Shown here one piece after another: positions 37,530 to 46,425 of a stretch of DNA of 64,000 nucleotides. The notes under the pieces are model-generated. The model saw only the letters and a program-made list of their open reading frames with translations, was not told where the DNA came from and did no database searches. Position 1 is the stretch's first letter. Each line of letters begins with the position of its first letter. The DNA comes from Chengkuizengella marina (GTDB lineage Bacteria > Bacillota > Bacilli > Paenibacillales > KCTC-33759). The stretch is taken from assembly GCF_009910845.1 (NCBI RefSeq), contig NZ_SIJB01000032.1:110400-174399 (forward strand), written 5' to 3'. Position numbers and translations under genes: made by a program.

Positions 37530-37892
37530 ATGAAATTAATAAAAAGAATTGATACAGTATTTGTACCGGTGACAGATTTAAAGAAATCAGAACAATGGTA
37601 TATGAATATCTTCCCATTTGAAGTTGTTTATCGAAGTGGTGACGGAAATTATATTGGTTTTAGGTTCGATGATCCTAAAGAGATGAAGACTGCACTAACC
37701 ATTTATAAAGTAGATGAAATTCGTCCAACAAATCATATGGCGTTTAACTTTTATACAGAGGATGTAGACGCTTTACATAACAAACTAAAGAAATCGGGTG
37801 TAGAGGTGTCTGAAATTCATGCTAGTGACGGTATGCGCTTTTTTGATTTTGAAGATCCTAATGGAAATCAACTAGGGGCGGTTACTTTTTAA
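37530..37892 (+). CDS. VOC-family (glyoxalase/bleomycin-resistance fold) protein
   Basis: A 120-residue cytoplasmic protein with two beta-alpha-beta-beta-beta modules: DTVFVPVTDLKKSEQWYMNI at the start and NHMAFNFYTEDVDALHNKLK later, ending in FFDFEDPNGNQLGAV. The family includes isomerases, dioxygenases and antibiotic-binding proteins; conserved metal ligands (His, Glu) are not fully evident, so substrate and activity are open. GAGGAGG precedes ATG 37530. A terminator follows. Confidence 0.85.
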   Translation: MKLIKRIDTVFVPVTDLKKSEQWYMNIFPFEVVYRSGDGNYIGFRFDDPKEMKTALTIYKVDEIRPTNHMAFNFYTEDVDALHNKLKKSGVEVSEIHASDGMRFFDFEDPNGNQLGAVTF

Positions 37893-37936
37893 GTCAAGTT
37901 GTTTTATTAAAAATGGAATTAAAAAACATAGTAAGA

Positions 37937-37969
37937 AAAACCATCTAAAGTTATTAGATGGTTTTCTTC
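37937..37969 (+). terminator. Terminator after the VOC gene
   Basis: AAAACCATCTAA (37937-37948) pairs with TTAGATGGTTTT (37953-37964) with a four-base loop. The tail CTTCT is short of T residues. Confidence 0.88.
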
Positions 37970-38237
37970 TAGTTGAGAAGCCTGCTGTCTTTTTACTGCA
38001 GGATGAAAATTATATTAAAAAGGGGTTAAGTTCATTATAAATATACTTTGTTAAAAAGAGATGAAAGTAATGTTAAAATTATATTACAAAAATCTATTAA
38101 CTTTTTAATAAATTGATTTTCCATATGTTTATATATTAAAATACAGGAAATTAAATCTTTTTATTGAAAGTATATACTAAAGAATAAAAGAGAAAGTAGG
38201 ATTAAATAAAAATTAATCAATTGTCAGGAGAATAAGA
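37970..38237. other. Gap before the Nudix-like gene
   Basis: Very AT-rich. It contains a small hairpin, CCTGC (about 37981-37985) with GCAGG (about 37998-38002), after the terminator. No RNA family, repeat or convincing promoter was recognised; the Shine-Dalgarno CAGGAG lies at 38224-38229. Confidence 0.5.
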
Positions 38238-38663
38238 ATGAGACCTATAAAAAATATAACAAAAGCCGCAATTACACTGAATGATAAAATCCTATTAACA
38301 AAAAATAAAGATAAGGATGGAGATTATTTTTTATTACCAAGTGAACCTCAAAAAAGTGGTGAACAACTAAGAGTTACTTTAAAAAGAGGTTTTACTACTA
38401 AATCAGGTTATGAGATTGATGTTCATGAGATGTTGTATGTAAAAGAATATATGGCCGAATATTATGACAATCCTGAGTGGGAAAAAGAAACTCATCAAGT
38501 TGATTATTATTTTAAATGTAATTTCAGCAAAGATGAAATTACAAATGCTAATAAATTAAATTTAGACAAGAATATATATGAATGGATAGATCTTGAAGCA
38601 TTGGACGGTGTACGTGTATATCCTGAAGATCTTGAAAATATATTAAAATACGGACATTCTTAA
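38238..38663 (+). CDS. Nudix-like protein with a degenerate Nudix box
   Basis: A 141-residue protein. The Nudix fold is suggested by AAITLNDKILLTKNKDKDG, LLPSEPQKSGEQL, and the C-terminal YEWIDLEALDGVRVYPEDL. The Nudix box should read G-x5-E-x7-REUxEExGU; here the matching stretch is EQLRVTLKRGFTTKSGYEID, where the catalytic REVLEE part is replaced by RGFTTK. Hydrolase activity is therefore unlikely, and a binding or regulatory role is more plausible. CAGGAG precedes ATG 38238. It lies 24 nt upstream of the 5'-nucleotidase gene and probably shares its transcript. Confidence 0.72.
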   Translation: MRPIKNITKAAITLNDKILLTKNKDKDGDYFLLPSEPQKSGEQLRVTLKRGFTTKSGYEIDVHEMLYVKEYMAEYYDNPEWEKETHQVDYYFKCNFSKDEITNANKLNLDKNIYEWIDLEALDGVRVYPEDLENILKYGHS

Positions 38664-38687
38664 TAATGATATATAGTGAGGTGTTTC

Positions 38688-39611
38688 ATGCCTTATCAAA
38701 TTGAAGAGAAATTTGTAGTTGCTGTAGCTTCAAGCGCACTTTTTGATTTGTCTGAATCTGATCAGATATTTTTAGAAAGAGGGGAAGAAGAATATAGAAA
38801 ATATCAAAGAGAGAATGAGAGTAAAACACTTCAAACAGGTGTGGCTTATCCACTTATAAGAAGACTTTTAGATTTGAATGGAAATCAATTAGATGATCAA
38901 CCTGTTGAAGTAGTACTCCTTTCTCGAAATGATCCTGATACTGGTTTAAGAGTGTTTAAATCTATTGAACATTATCATCTTCCCATTTCAAGGGCAGCCT
39001 TTGTAAAAGGGAGCAATCCATTTATATATATGGATGCTTTTAATGCTTCATTATTTTTATCTGCCAACCCTGAAGATGTTCTTCAAGCTGTACAAAGAGG
39101 ACTACCAGCAGGACAAGTATTTCCTACAGAATTTATAGATAACGATGAAGAAGAGGAGTTAAGAATCGCATTTGATTTTGATGGTATTTTAGCAGATGAT
39201 TCAGCGGAAGCAGTATATCAAGAAGGTGCGATCGAATTATTTCATAAACATGAAAAACAAAAAAAAGAAGAGGCTCTACCCCCTGGTCCACTAATGAAAT
39301 TTTTAAAAGGAGTTTCTACCTTACAAAAGATAGAACTAGATAAAAAAGAATCCATTGACAACTATAAATCTAGAATTAGAATTGGAATTGTTACTGCAAG
39401 AAATGCACCGGCACATGAACGAGTCATCTCAACGCTTAGAAAATGGGGGATACAGGTTGATGAAGCCTTTTTCTTAGGTGGAATCAACAAGGAACGTGTG
39501 CTCAAAGTGTTTAAACCACATATTTTCTTCGATGACCAATTAGGTCATATTGAAGGAGTAGCTAAAATCACTCCATCTGTACATGTACCTTTTGGTGTTG
39601 CTAATCGTTAA
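38688..39611 (+). CDS. 5'-nucleotidase (cN-I-like family)
   Basis: A 307-residue cytoplasmic protein of the 5'-nucleotidase family (PF06189-type), which removes phosphate from nucleoside monophosphates. Signatures include VAYPLIRRLLDLN near residue 50, VEVVLLSRNDPDTGLRVF near 75, AFDFDGILADD near 160 (HAD-like catalytic Asp pair) and IFFDDQLGHIE near 285. GAGG lies 6 nt before ATG 38688. It follows the Nudix-like gene closely, pointing to nucleotide metabolism for the pair. Confidence 0.85.
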   Translation: MPYQIEEKFVVAVASSALFDLSESDQIFLERGEEEYRKYQRENESKTLQTGVAYPLIRRLLDLNGNQLDDQPVEVVLLSRNDPDTGLRVFKSIEHYHLPISRAAFVKGSNPFIYMDAFNASLFLSANPEDVLQAVQRGLPAGQVFPTEFIDNDEEEELRIAFDFDGILADDSAEAVYQEGAIELFHKHEKQKKEEALPPGPLMKFLKGVSTLQKIELDKKESIDNYKSRIRIGIVTARNAPAHERVISTLRKWGIQVDEAFFLGGINKERVLKVFKPHIFFDDQLGHIEGVAKITPSVHVPFGVANR

Positions 39612-39634
39612 ATAAAAAAATTATAAAAACAAAC

Positions 39635-39664
39635 GGTTCCTACAGTTTTTAGGAGCTTTTTTTC
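39635..39664 (+). terminator. Terminator after the 5'-nucleotidase gene
   Basis: GGTTCCTA (39635-39642) pairs imperfectly with TAGGAGCT (39650-39657), followed by a run of T. Confidence 0.7.
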
Positions 39665-39699
39665 TGTATTAAATTACCCTTTACATTTTATACCATTCA

Positions 39700-39742
39700 C
39701 GTTAAAATTATTTTATCGTTAAAATTATTTTAACGATAAAAT
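39700..39742. promoter_or_regulatory. Candidate operator: direct repeat nested with a perfect palindrome
   Basis: CGTTAAAATTATTTTA occurs twice (39700-39715 and 39717-39732), a 17-bp period. Overlapping it is a perfect palindrome: ATTTTATCGTTAAAAT (39710-39725), one T, and ATTTTAACGATAAAAT (39727-39742). The palindrome is flanked loosely by ATTCAC and GTGAAT. It lies about 120 nt before the S9 peptidase start, after a terminator, so it most likely controls that gene. No T run follows, so it is not a terminator. The cognate regulator is unknown; the winged-helix protein at 41847 is one candidate. Confidence 0.65.
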
Positions 39743-39861
39743 GTGAATTACATTGAGGGTGATTTTATGAAATTATAAATTCTATTTATTAACTTCATAA
39801 AATAGTATTGAGAATGACAGTGATGTTTATAAATTTTGAAAGAAATGAAGGAGAGGTTAAA

Positions 39862-41649
39862 ATGATTCAATTCAAAAAACCAGATGTAGAGCATTTTTTT
39901 CGTACTTTAGGCATTCAACAATTTAAAATTAGCCCAGATGAGACACAATGTATTTTCAGTACAAATATTAGCGGTAAATATAATTTGTGGGCAATGGATT
40001 TGCCTCAGATGTTTCCTTACCCACTAACTTTTATAGACCAAAGCTGTCAAGATATTTGTTATGACAAACAAGGTCGATTTATTATTGCTTCCTTTGATCA
40101 TGATGGGGATGAAAACACTCAACTCTATGCACTACAAACTGTTGGAGGGGAATTAAAGCCCATTCGTGTGCAAAAAGGAAAACAGCATTTACAACCTATG
40201 ATGTCAGATGATGGATCAAAATTATATTATACGTCAAACAAGGACAATGAAACCTTTTTAAATACTTATCTTTATAATTTGCTATCTGAAAAAGAAACCG
40301 TTCTGCACCAAGGGAAAAAAGGAGCTACATATCTAACTAATAAAAGTCCAGACGAACTCAGTTTTACATTCTTAGAGCATTTCTCAAATACAAACGTGAG
40401 AGCTTTTGTTAAGAAAGATGGTGAAGATATATATCTTACCCCACGAGAAGGAGTAGATCATACCATTTCAGATATGGTTTATACAAGTGAAAATGAGATT
40501 TATTTTACGACAGATTTTGAGTCTGATTTTTCATATTTGGCTCGTTTTGATTTACAAACTAAACAATTCACCAAGGTAAAGGCAATTGAAGGTGAAGAAT
40601 TTACCATGATAAAAAAAGTAAAAGATCGTAATTTATTATATCTTGTTAATATGAAGGGGGTAATAGATCGTTTATATCAATTTGATCTTCATACAAAGGA
40701 GCTTTCGCTCGTTCACATTCCAGTGTCTGTAATTGATCAGATTGAAATCGCTGAATCAGGAAATGTATACATTTTAGGTAGAACAGCAACCAACACATAT
40801 AATATTTATAAAAAAGAAGAAACAGAAGAGAAATGGATTAAATTAACAAACTATGGTGTTCCAGGTGTGTCTGATCAACAATTGGTTGAGCCTGAGGTAT
40901 TAACATATCCATCATTTGACGGATTAGAAATTGAAGCCCTCTTATTTAAAGCACGTGAGGAAGTGAGTAATGGTCATGTTGTTTTGTGGCCACATGGTGG
41001 ACCACAAGCAGCAGAGCGTCAATCGTTTAGGGCATTATTTCAGTTTTTAACCTATTACGGTTTCAGTATTTTTGCACCTAATTTTAGAGGTTCAACTGGT
41101 TATGGACTATCTTTTAAGAAAATGGTTGAAAGAAACTGGGGAGACGGGCCAAGACATGATAACATTGAAGGTTTAGAATTTTTATTTAAAAATAAACTAG
41201 CTGACCGTGATAAAGTATTTTTAATGGGTGGCAGCTTTGGAGGTTACATGTCTCTACTGTTGCACGGTCGACATCCAGAATATTTTAAAGCAGTTGTGGA
41301 TATTTTTGGACCGAGCAATTTATTTACTTTCATTAATTCAGTTCCAGAACATTGGAAACCGATTATGGATCAGTGGGTAGGTAATCCAGAAAAAGATAAA
41401 CAAATGCTAATTGATTATTCTCCAGATACGTATTTAGAAACAATGACAAAACCAATGCTTATCATTCAAGGAGCTAATGATCCACGAGTTGTAAAAGCTG
41501 AATCTGATCAAATTGTGGAAGCAATTCGCAATAAAGGTAGAGAAGTGGAGTATATCGTGTTTGACGATGAAGGACATGGTTTTTCAAAAAAAGAAAATGA
41601 AATCAAGACATATAGAACCATATTAGATTTTTTCAATAAGTATTTGTAA
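39862..41649 (+). CDS. S9-family prolyl oligopeptidase-like peptidase
   Basis: A 595-residue cytoplasmic serine peptidase. The N-terminal two thirds form a beta-propeller (repeats such as YDKQGRFIIASFDHDGDENT). The C-terminal alpha/beta-hydrolase has the nucleophile elbow GGSFGGYMS near residue 455, the Asp in QGANDPRV near 536 and the His in DEGHGFSKK near 573. Members cut short peptides, sometimes acylaminoacyl substrates. AAGGAGAGG precedes ATG 39862. It follows the palindromic operator and ends in a terminator. Confidence 0.92.
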   Translation: MIQFKKPDVEHFFRTLGIQQFKISPDETQCIFSTNISGKYNLWAMDLPQMFPYPLTFIDQSCQDICYDKQGRFIIASFDHDGDENTQLYALQTVGGELKPIRVQKGKQHLQPMMSDDGSKLYYTSNKDNETFLNTYLYNLLSEKETVLHQGKKGATYLTNKSPDELSFTFLEHFSNTNVRAFVKKDGEDIYLTPREGVDHTISDMVYTSENEIYFTTDFESDFSYLARFDLQTKQFTKVKAIEGEEFTMIKKVKDRNLLYLVNMKGVIDRLYQFDLHTKELSLVHIPVSVIDQIEIAESGNVYILGRTATNTYNIYKKEETEEKWIKLTNYGVPGVSDQQLVEPEVLTYPSFDGLEIEALLFKAREEVSNGHVVLWPHGGPQAAERQSFRALFQFLTYYGFSIFAPNFRGSTGYGLSFKKMVERNWGDGPRHDNIEGLEFLFKNKLADRDKVFLMGGSFGGYMSLLLHGRHPEYFKAVVDIFGPSNLFTFINSVPEHWKPIMDQWVGNPEKDKQMLIDYSPDTYLETMTKPMLIIQGANDPRVVKAESDQIVEAIRNKGREVEYIVFDDEGHGFSKKENEIKTYRTILDFFNKYL

Positions 41650-41682
41650 GATTTTTGTTTGGGATTTGAATGATCATATTAA

Positions 41683-41717
41683 AAAACAAAGGGTTTCATT
41701 GGAAACCCTTGTTTTAT
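41683..41717 (+). terminator. Terminator after the S9 peptidase gene
   Basis: AAAACAAAGGGTTTC (41683-41697) pairs with GAAACCCTTGTTTT (41702-41715) with one bulge and loop ATTG. Confidence 0.92.
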
Positions 41718-41846
41718 TCAAGTCAAAAATAATTGAGCATTTTGTCCATAAAATTAATAAAGAGCTCTATCTTCAAGATGGGAAATAAGAGGAAAATCAT
41801 GCTACAATGTAAGCAATAGGAATGACTTTACGGAGGAAATACGATA

Positions 41847-42485
41847 ATGAAAGAACAGAAGAAAATAACGGATATTGAGATGTTGGAAACATTACTTGAT
41901 CCTAGAAGAAAACGTATTATTGAACTAGCAAAAACAAAACCATTAACTGTAAAACAGTTAGCATCAGGGTTAGGAGAAAAACCTTCTCGATTATATTATC
42001 ATGTAAAAAAACTAGAAGAAAATAATCTTTTAATCCTTGTAGAAACAAAACAACAGGGTAATTTAATAGAGAAATATTATCAAACAAATAAAGAAAAGCT
42101 GGGTGAATATAAGATAGATGATACTTTTATAAAAGAACATTCATCATCCTTGTTAAAGGGAGTGCACCAAGTCATTTCTCCAGGTTTAAAACTGCTTGAG
42201 CATGCAGCAAAGGAAGGTAATCACGAGAAACAGATAGAGTTAACAATCACATATTCTAATATGTCTGGTCAGGAGTTCGAATTATCTCACAAACGAATGA
42301 AATCTGTTATTTCTGAACAAGAACTAAATAAACTTGAAAATATCGAAAAATTAAAAGAACTAGTAAATGATCATGATAGTAAAATGTCAAAAGAAGATTT
42401 AGAAAAACAAAGTGATTATGTCCATGTGTTGTTAAGTTATCGTATTAAAGATGCTCAAGATTTAGATTTAATGGATGATTATTGA
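41847..42485 (+). CDS. Winged-helix (ArsR/HTH_20-like) transcriptional regulator
   Basis: A 212-residue protein. Residues about 10-75 are an ArsR-like winged helix: LLDPRRKRIIELAKTKPLTV, KQLASGLGEKPSRLYYHVKK and LEENNLLILVETKQQGNL. The rest is helical, charged and probably an effector or dimer domain; no metal-binding cysteine motif is visible, so metal sensing is not supported. GGAGG precedes ATG 41847. It may regulate the S9 peptidase gene upstream; this is inference from position only. Confidence 0.82.
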   Translation: MKEQKKITDIEMLETLLDPRRKRIIELAKTKPLTVKQLASGLGEKPSRLYYHVKKLEENNLLILVETKQQGNLIEKYYQTNKEKLGEYKIDDTFIKEHSSSLLKGVHQVISPGLKLLEHAAKEGNHEKQIELTITYSNMSGQEFELSHKRMKSVISEQELNKLENIEKLKELVNDHDSKMSKEDLEKQSDYVHVLLSYRIKDAQDLDLMDDY

Positions 42486-42552
42486 ATTCAACTTTTAGGG
42501 ATTATTCTGACCTCCCGAGAGGAGGCAGTCTATCCCTTAGCTAGGTATATTA

Positions 42553-42732
42553 TTAAACTTCATCCTTATGTTCTGTTTGATTCAGCTTTTTGTAAATCAT
42601 TTTTAGAGTAGAATTAATATTGTTCAAGCTCATTAATATAATGCCAAGCATTATAAATGTTACAATTTCCCCTGTGAAAATGGAGATAATTCCTACGACT
42701 ATCATATAAATACCATAAAATATATTTGTCAT
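42553..42732 (-). CDS. Small membrane protein, 59 residues
   Basis: A short minus-strand open frame: MTNIFYGIYMIVVGII at the start, two closely spaced hydrophobic segments (residues about 4-20 and 22-37), then a basic helical tail ending EHKDEV. AGAGAGG lies about 12 nt before the ATG, a long but acceptable gap. Codon use and hydrophobic pattern look real. Too small to assign; a hairpin CCTCC/GGAGG lies beyond its stop. A short protein of this size is easily missed by length filters. Confidence 0.55.
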   Translation of the reverse strand: MTNIFYGIYMIVVGIISIFTGEIVTFIMLGIILMSLNNINSTLKMIYKKLNQTEHKDEV

Positions 42733-42935
42733 GTATTTATTGAACCTCTCTGCTTATCTTTTTGTATGTTTCATTACATCATTTTTCATTAATAATAATA
42801 AAATAAAAATGTACTAAAGTAAAATACGGTTGGTAATTTTGTTATAATGAACCATGATATGTATACATACAAAGTTCAACGTAACATATTGTCCCTACAT
42901 AAGGTTTTTTAAGATATTGAAAGCAGGTGCACATC

Positions 42936-44003
42936 ATGAATAAAAAAATCATATTTACAGGTGGAGGAAGCGCAGGACATGTGACAGTAAACTTGGCTTT
43001 AATTCCATATTTTATACATGAGGGCTGGGAAGTGGAATACATAGGTTCAAAAAATGGAATTGAACAAGAACTTGTTTCTAAGTTACAAGAAGTTCGATAT
43101 CGCAGTATCAAAACAGGTAAACTAAGACGATATTTTGATTGGAATAATGTGAAAGATCCATTTAGAGTTGTACAGGGAATTTTTCAAGCTTACCGCATTA
43201 TGCAGAAATCAAAACCTAACGTTGTTTTTTCAAAAGGTGGTTTTGTATCAGTTCCAGTGATTTTAGGAGCTAAATTAAAAAATATTCCTGTTATAACACA
43301 TGAGTCTGATCTTACCCCAGGTTTGGCAAATCGTATTTCTATGCCTTTTGTTAAGAAGGTTTGCACCACTTTCCCAGAAACAGAAAAACATTTATCCGCT
43401 AAAAAAGCTGAGTATGTAGGGGCTATCATAAGAGATGAGTTAAGACATGGAGATGCAACCAAAGGTTATACCTACTGCAACTTCATTCGAGAGAAACCCG
43501 TATTATTGATTATGGGAGGCAGTATGGGTTCTCAAAAAATAAATAAATCAGTTAGAAAGAGTTTAGATGAATTACTAACTAACTTTCAAATCGTACATAT
43601 TTGTGGTAAAGGGGGAGTTGATCCTACAATCAAAAAAAAGGGATATGTACAATTTGAATATATCAATGAAGAATTACCAGATATGATGCATATGGCAGAT
43701 ATAGTGATATCAAGAGCGGGTTCTAATGCGATATTTGAATTTCTTTCATTAAAGAAGCCAATGTTGTTAATTCCATTGTCAAAGGAAGCTAGCAGAGGAG
43801 ATCAAATCTTAAATGCTGAATCGTTTAAAAAAGCTGGATACTGTGAAGTTTTACAAGAAGAGGAATTATCAGAGAATTCATTAACCAAAGCTGTAAATCA
43901 TCTCTACAAAAACAGAGAGAAGTATATAAACAAGATGGAAACATACCAAGGACAAAACGCTATGTCTAAAGTAATTCAGCTCATTAAAAATGAGGCAAAG
44001 TAA
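42936..44003 (+). CDS. murG: MurG-like UDP-N-acetylglucosamine transferase (second copy type)
   Basis: A 355-residue GT28 glycosyltransferase. The N-terminal [18 protein letters not shown] loop, [18 protein letters not shown], and C-terminal [31 protein letters not shown] are all MurG signatures, so it could add GlcNAc to lipid I. It is not in a division/cell-wall cluster, so the cell probably has another murG and this is a paralogue of the kind found in several Bacillales. AGGTG precedes ATG 42936. First gene of an apparent operon with the DUF3891, lipoprotein and Nudix genes. Confidence 0.88.
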   Translation: MNKKIIFTGGGSAGHVTVNLALIPYFIHEGWEVEYIGSKNGIEQELVSKLQEVRYRSIKTGKLRRYFDWNNVKDPFRVVQGIFQAYRIMQKSKPNVVFSKGGFVSVPVILGAKLKNIPVITHESDLTPGLANRISMPFVKKVCTTFPETEKHLSAKKAEYVGAIIRDELRHGDATKGYTYCNFIREKPVLLIMGGSMGSQKINKSVRKSLDELLTNFQIVHICGKGGVDPTIKKKGYVQFEYINEELPDMMHMADIVISRAGSNAIFEFLSLKKPMLLIPLSKEASRGDQILNAESFKKAGYCEVLQEEELSENSLTKAVNHLYKNREKYINKMETYQGQNAMSKVIQLIKNEAK

Positions 44004-44020
44004 TAATAGGAGAAAGCTAA

Positions 44021-44815
44021 ATGATTATTTACGAACAAGAAGATAAGTTTACCATGATAGAACAACATGAACATGCAAACGCATCTGGTGAAATGGCTAA
44101 ACATTGGAATATGAAATACTTTCAAAACAAAGATAGATGGAATGATGTATTATTAGCTGTTTATGAACATGATCGAGGATGGATTGAATTAGATGCTGTA
44201 CCTTTTTGGAATGATCACAAACAAGTTCCGTACTCTTTTATGGATTTTCCATTACCTTCCAAATTGAGAGCGTATCAATATGGTATTGATACGGTAGAGG
44301 AAAAAAATAGGTATGCTGGATTGTTGTGCAGTCTTCAATATACAAGTTTAATTAGTGAAGTAAGTGATGATCCTCAAGCTGTACCTTTTCTTGCATATGA
44401 ACAAAATAGGCAAAACAACATAATAAAACAATTGATCAAAAATGAAAGTCAAAAAATCGATCTATATTTCCATTTAAGCTTCTTACAGTTTTTTGATGAA
44501 TTGTCTTTGTACATATGTTTAAATGAACCTGGGACTAAAAAAGAAAATGAACATGTGTGGTTTCGTGATGGATTTACTAAATCCAACAACTTCCCTTTTA
44601 TGAAAGGACAATCCATCATTGCTTATTGGGAAGATGAAAATCATGTAAAATTGTCTACTTTTCCATTTGTGAAAGACTTTGAAATTAACCTGAAAATTAA
44701 GAAGGTAATGAAAACACATATCAGCAAAAAAGGAATAGCCAAGGCGTATGAAGATACTCCCTATGATACAAGAACAGTAAATTTTTATGGGATAAGAAGT
44801 AATAAGGGAGAATAG
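44021..44815 (+). CDS. DUF3891-family protein
   Basis: A 264-residue cytoplasmic protein matching DUF3891, known only from sequence. Conserved stretches are EQHEHANASGEMAKHWN near residue 14, VYEHDRGWIELDAVPFWN near 47 and LLCSLQYTSLISEV near 105. The repeated His (EHA, EHD) suggests a metal-binding HD-like active site, but this is inference. AGGAG precedes ATG 44021. It is 17 nt after murG and 3 nt before the lipoprotein gene. Confidence 0.78.
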   Translation: MIIYEQEDKFTMIEQHEHANASGEMAKHWNMKYFQNKDRWNDVLLAVYEHDRGWIELDAVPFWNDHKQVPYSFMDFPLPSKLRAYQYGIDTVEEKNRYAGLLCSLQYTSLISEVSDDPQAVPFLAYEQNRQNNIIKQLIKNESQKIDLYFHLSFLQFFDELSLYICLNEPGTKKENEHVWFRDGFTKSNNFPFMKGQSIIAYWEDENHVKLSTFPFVKDFEINLKIKKVMKTHISKKGIAKAYEDTPYDTRTVNFYGIRSNKGE

Positions 44816-44818
44816 AAG

Positions 44819-45493
44819 ATGAAAAAACAAATGATGCTCATTTTATTGAGCTGCTTTATTTTATTGATATTAGTAGGTTGCAATGAAGATGAACCAGTAG
44901 TTGAAATCATTGAGGATAGAAAAATAGAAAGAGCCTCCACTTTAACTATTAGTTCCTCTGAATTTATTAAGGGAGATGCTGAAGTTTTAGAAGCTCACTT
45001 TGATGAATGGCAAACGGGGAAGGTGAACCTTCAATATACTGGAGAGGAAAAAATGATGGCTGTTTCATATGACATTTATGAAAAAGGCAAATTAACGAAG
45101 TCGTCGGGTACTATCGGAACTTTCTTTATGGATAAATATGAAGGAAAACTGTTAATTTCTTTAATTGATGAAGATAAAAGTGACTTACAAAATTATAATT
45201 TAGGACTACAAATTAGTAGTGAGAGTTCATCTAGTTATACAAATAGAGATATTCCAGAAATTCAATTTCCTGCTGAAGCAGCTAGAACGATATGGAATTT
45301 AAATAAGGGAATCACTTTACATGATAAAGAAGAAGCCATCGTTTGGGCGTATCTAGCTAATGTTAATAGTATTATAAATCCAGTGATTTTAACTGATGAA
45401 AATTTAAAAAAAGATTATGATTTTGCTTTTGTAATTAAAGTAAATCTCATTGATGAAGAGGACTATGATATGGAAGGAAAACAAGATGGATAA
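44819..45493 (+). CDS. Lipoprotein, unknown
   Basis: A 224-residue exported protein with a typical lipobox (LVGC, Cys at about residue 21). The mature part is acidic and beta-rich, with ASTLTISSSEFIKGDAEV near residue 40; no named domain. A decayed stretch near 60.7 kb resembles that sequence (10 of 15 residues identical over LTIS...AEV). AAGGGAG lies 8 nt before ATG 44819. It overlaps the Nudix gene by 8 nt, keeping both in one operon. Confidence 0.75.
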   Translation: MKKQMMLILLSCFILLILVGCNEDEPVVEIIEDRKIERASTLTISSSEFIKGDAEVLEAHFDEWQTGKVNLQYTGEEKMMAVSYDIYEKGKLTKSSGTIGTFFMDKYEGKLLISLIDEDKSDLQNYNLGLQISSESSSSYTNRDIPEIQFPAEAARTIWNLNKGITLHDKEEAIVWAYLANVNSIINPVILTDENLKKDYDFAFVIKVNLIDEEDYDMEGKQDG

Positions 45494-45959
45494 ATTTGAA
45501 AAGATTTTTGGAGAGAAAAAAACAGATCAAACCTACACAGATAGACCTAGCGTATATGCGATCATTTTTAATGAAACTAAAGATCAAATCATGATTGTCC
45601 AATCTCTAAAAACAGGGAATTATTTTTTACCAGGTGGAGGTATGGAGGATAAGGAAACGAAAGAACAGTGTTTGCACAGAGAAGCACTAGAGGAGTTAGG
45701 TTGTAAGATCGAAATTGGCAAATACATTGGTTCAGCAGGGAACTACTTTTATTCACCGACCTATGATACTTATTATTTTATGATAGGATATTTCTATTTT
45801 GCTAGAATCATAGAAAAAGTTCAAGAGTCTACTGAACCAGGTGAAACTTATGGTTGGATGCAAACTTCTGAAGCAATGAAAGATTTGATACATGCACATC
45901 ATAAATGGGCATTGGAAAAAGCATGGGAGGATCAAAATGGCAACGATTGTTTTACATAA
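45486..45959 (+). CDS. Nudix hydrolase
   Basis: A 157-residue Nudix protein with an intact box, GGGMEDKETKEQCLH followed by REALEELG, so it should hydrolyse a nucleoside diphosphate-linked substrate with Mg2+. The rest is small and globular; the substrate cannot be told. ATG 45486 is 7 nt after GGAAGGA. It overlaps the lipoprotein end and the next gene by 23 nt, so the genes are coupled. Confidence 0.88.
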   Translation: MDKFEKIFGEKKTDQTYTDRPSVYAIIFNETKDQIMIVQSLKTGNYFLPGGGMEDKETKEQCLHREALEELGCKIEIGKYIGSAGNYFYSPTYDTYYFMIGYFYFARIIEKVQESTEPGETYGWMQTSEAMKDLIHAHHKWALEKAWEDQNGNDCFT

Positions 45960-46317
45960 AGCAAGTGGTAAGAGATATATATTATTAGGTACAGGATATG
46001 GGGCTTATAAAGCTACAAGACCAAGTTTCATAGGTGGAGATTTATTCCCAAATGAAGAACAAGACGAGATTCCTGCTGCTTCAGTATGTGATGAATTCGG
46101 AACTATACAGTGGCTGTATACGAATGAACTTCAAGTAGTTGAAGTGGATGGGAAAAGGTTAGATGATTTTAGAGAGAAGCTTTCAGTACCAAATGATAAG
46201 GTAGAGGAAAAACATAAATCTGAAGAAGTCCAAATTTGTCCTGCATGTGAGTTTAAAGTTGATTATGATCAGGTTGAATGTCCATCATGTGGTTTAACAT
46301 TAGTAATTGAAGAATGA
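45937..46317 (+). CDS. Small protein with C-terminal zinc ribbon; first of two tandem paralogues
   Basis: A 126-residue cytoplasmic protein. The N-terminal 80 residues (MATIVLHKASGKRYILLGTG, then FIGGDLFPNEEQDEIPAASV) are shared with the next gene; residues 95-126 add a zinc ribbon, CPACEFKVDYDQVECPSC. The family is unknown to me. GGGAGG (45925-45930) precedes ATG 45937. It overlaps the Nudix gene. The second paralogue lacks the zinc ribbon, so the pair looks like a duplication followed by loss or gain of the ribbon. Confidence 0.72.
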   Translation: MATIVLHKASGKRYILLGTGYGAYKATRPSFIGGDLFPNEEQDEIPAASVCDEFGTIQWLYTNELQVVEVDGKRLDDFREKLSVPNDKVEEKHKSEEVQICPACEFKVDYDQVECPSCGLTLVIEE

Positions 46318-46425
46318 ATGTACAGGACAAGTTAATAAAATCATTCAATCGATGAACATGATTTACTGTACAACAAATTAAATGAACAAATACTTTGTTA
46401 TTAAGGAAAAAAAGGAGAAATAAAT

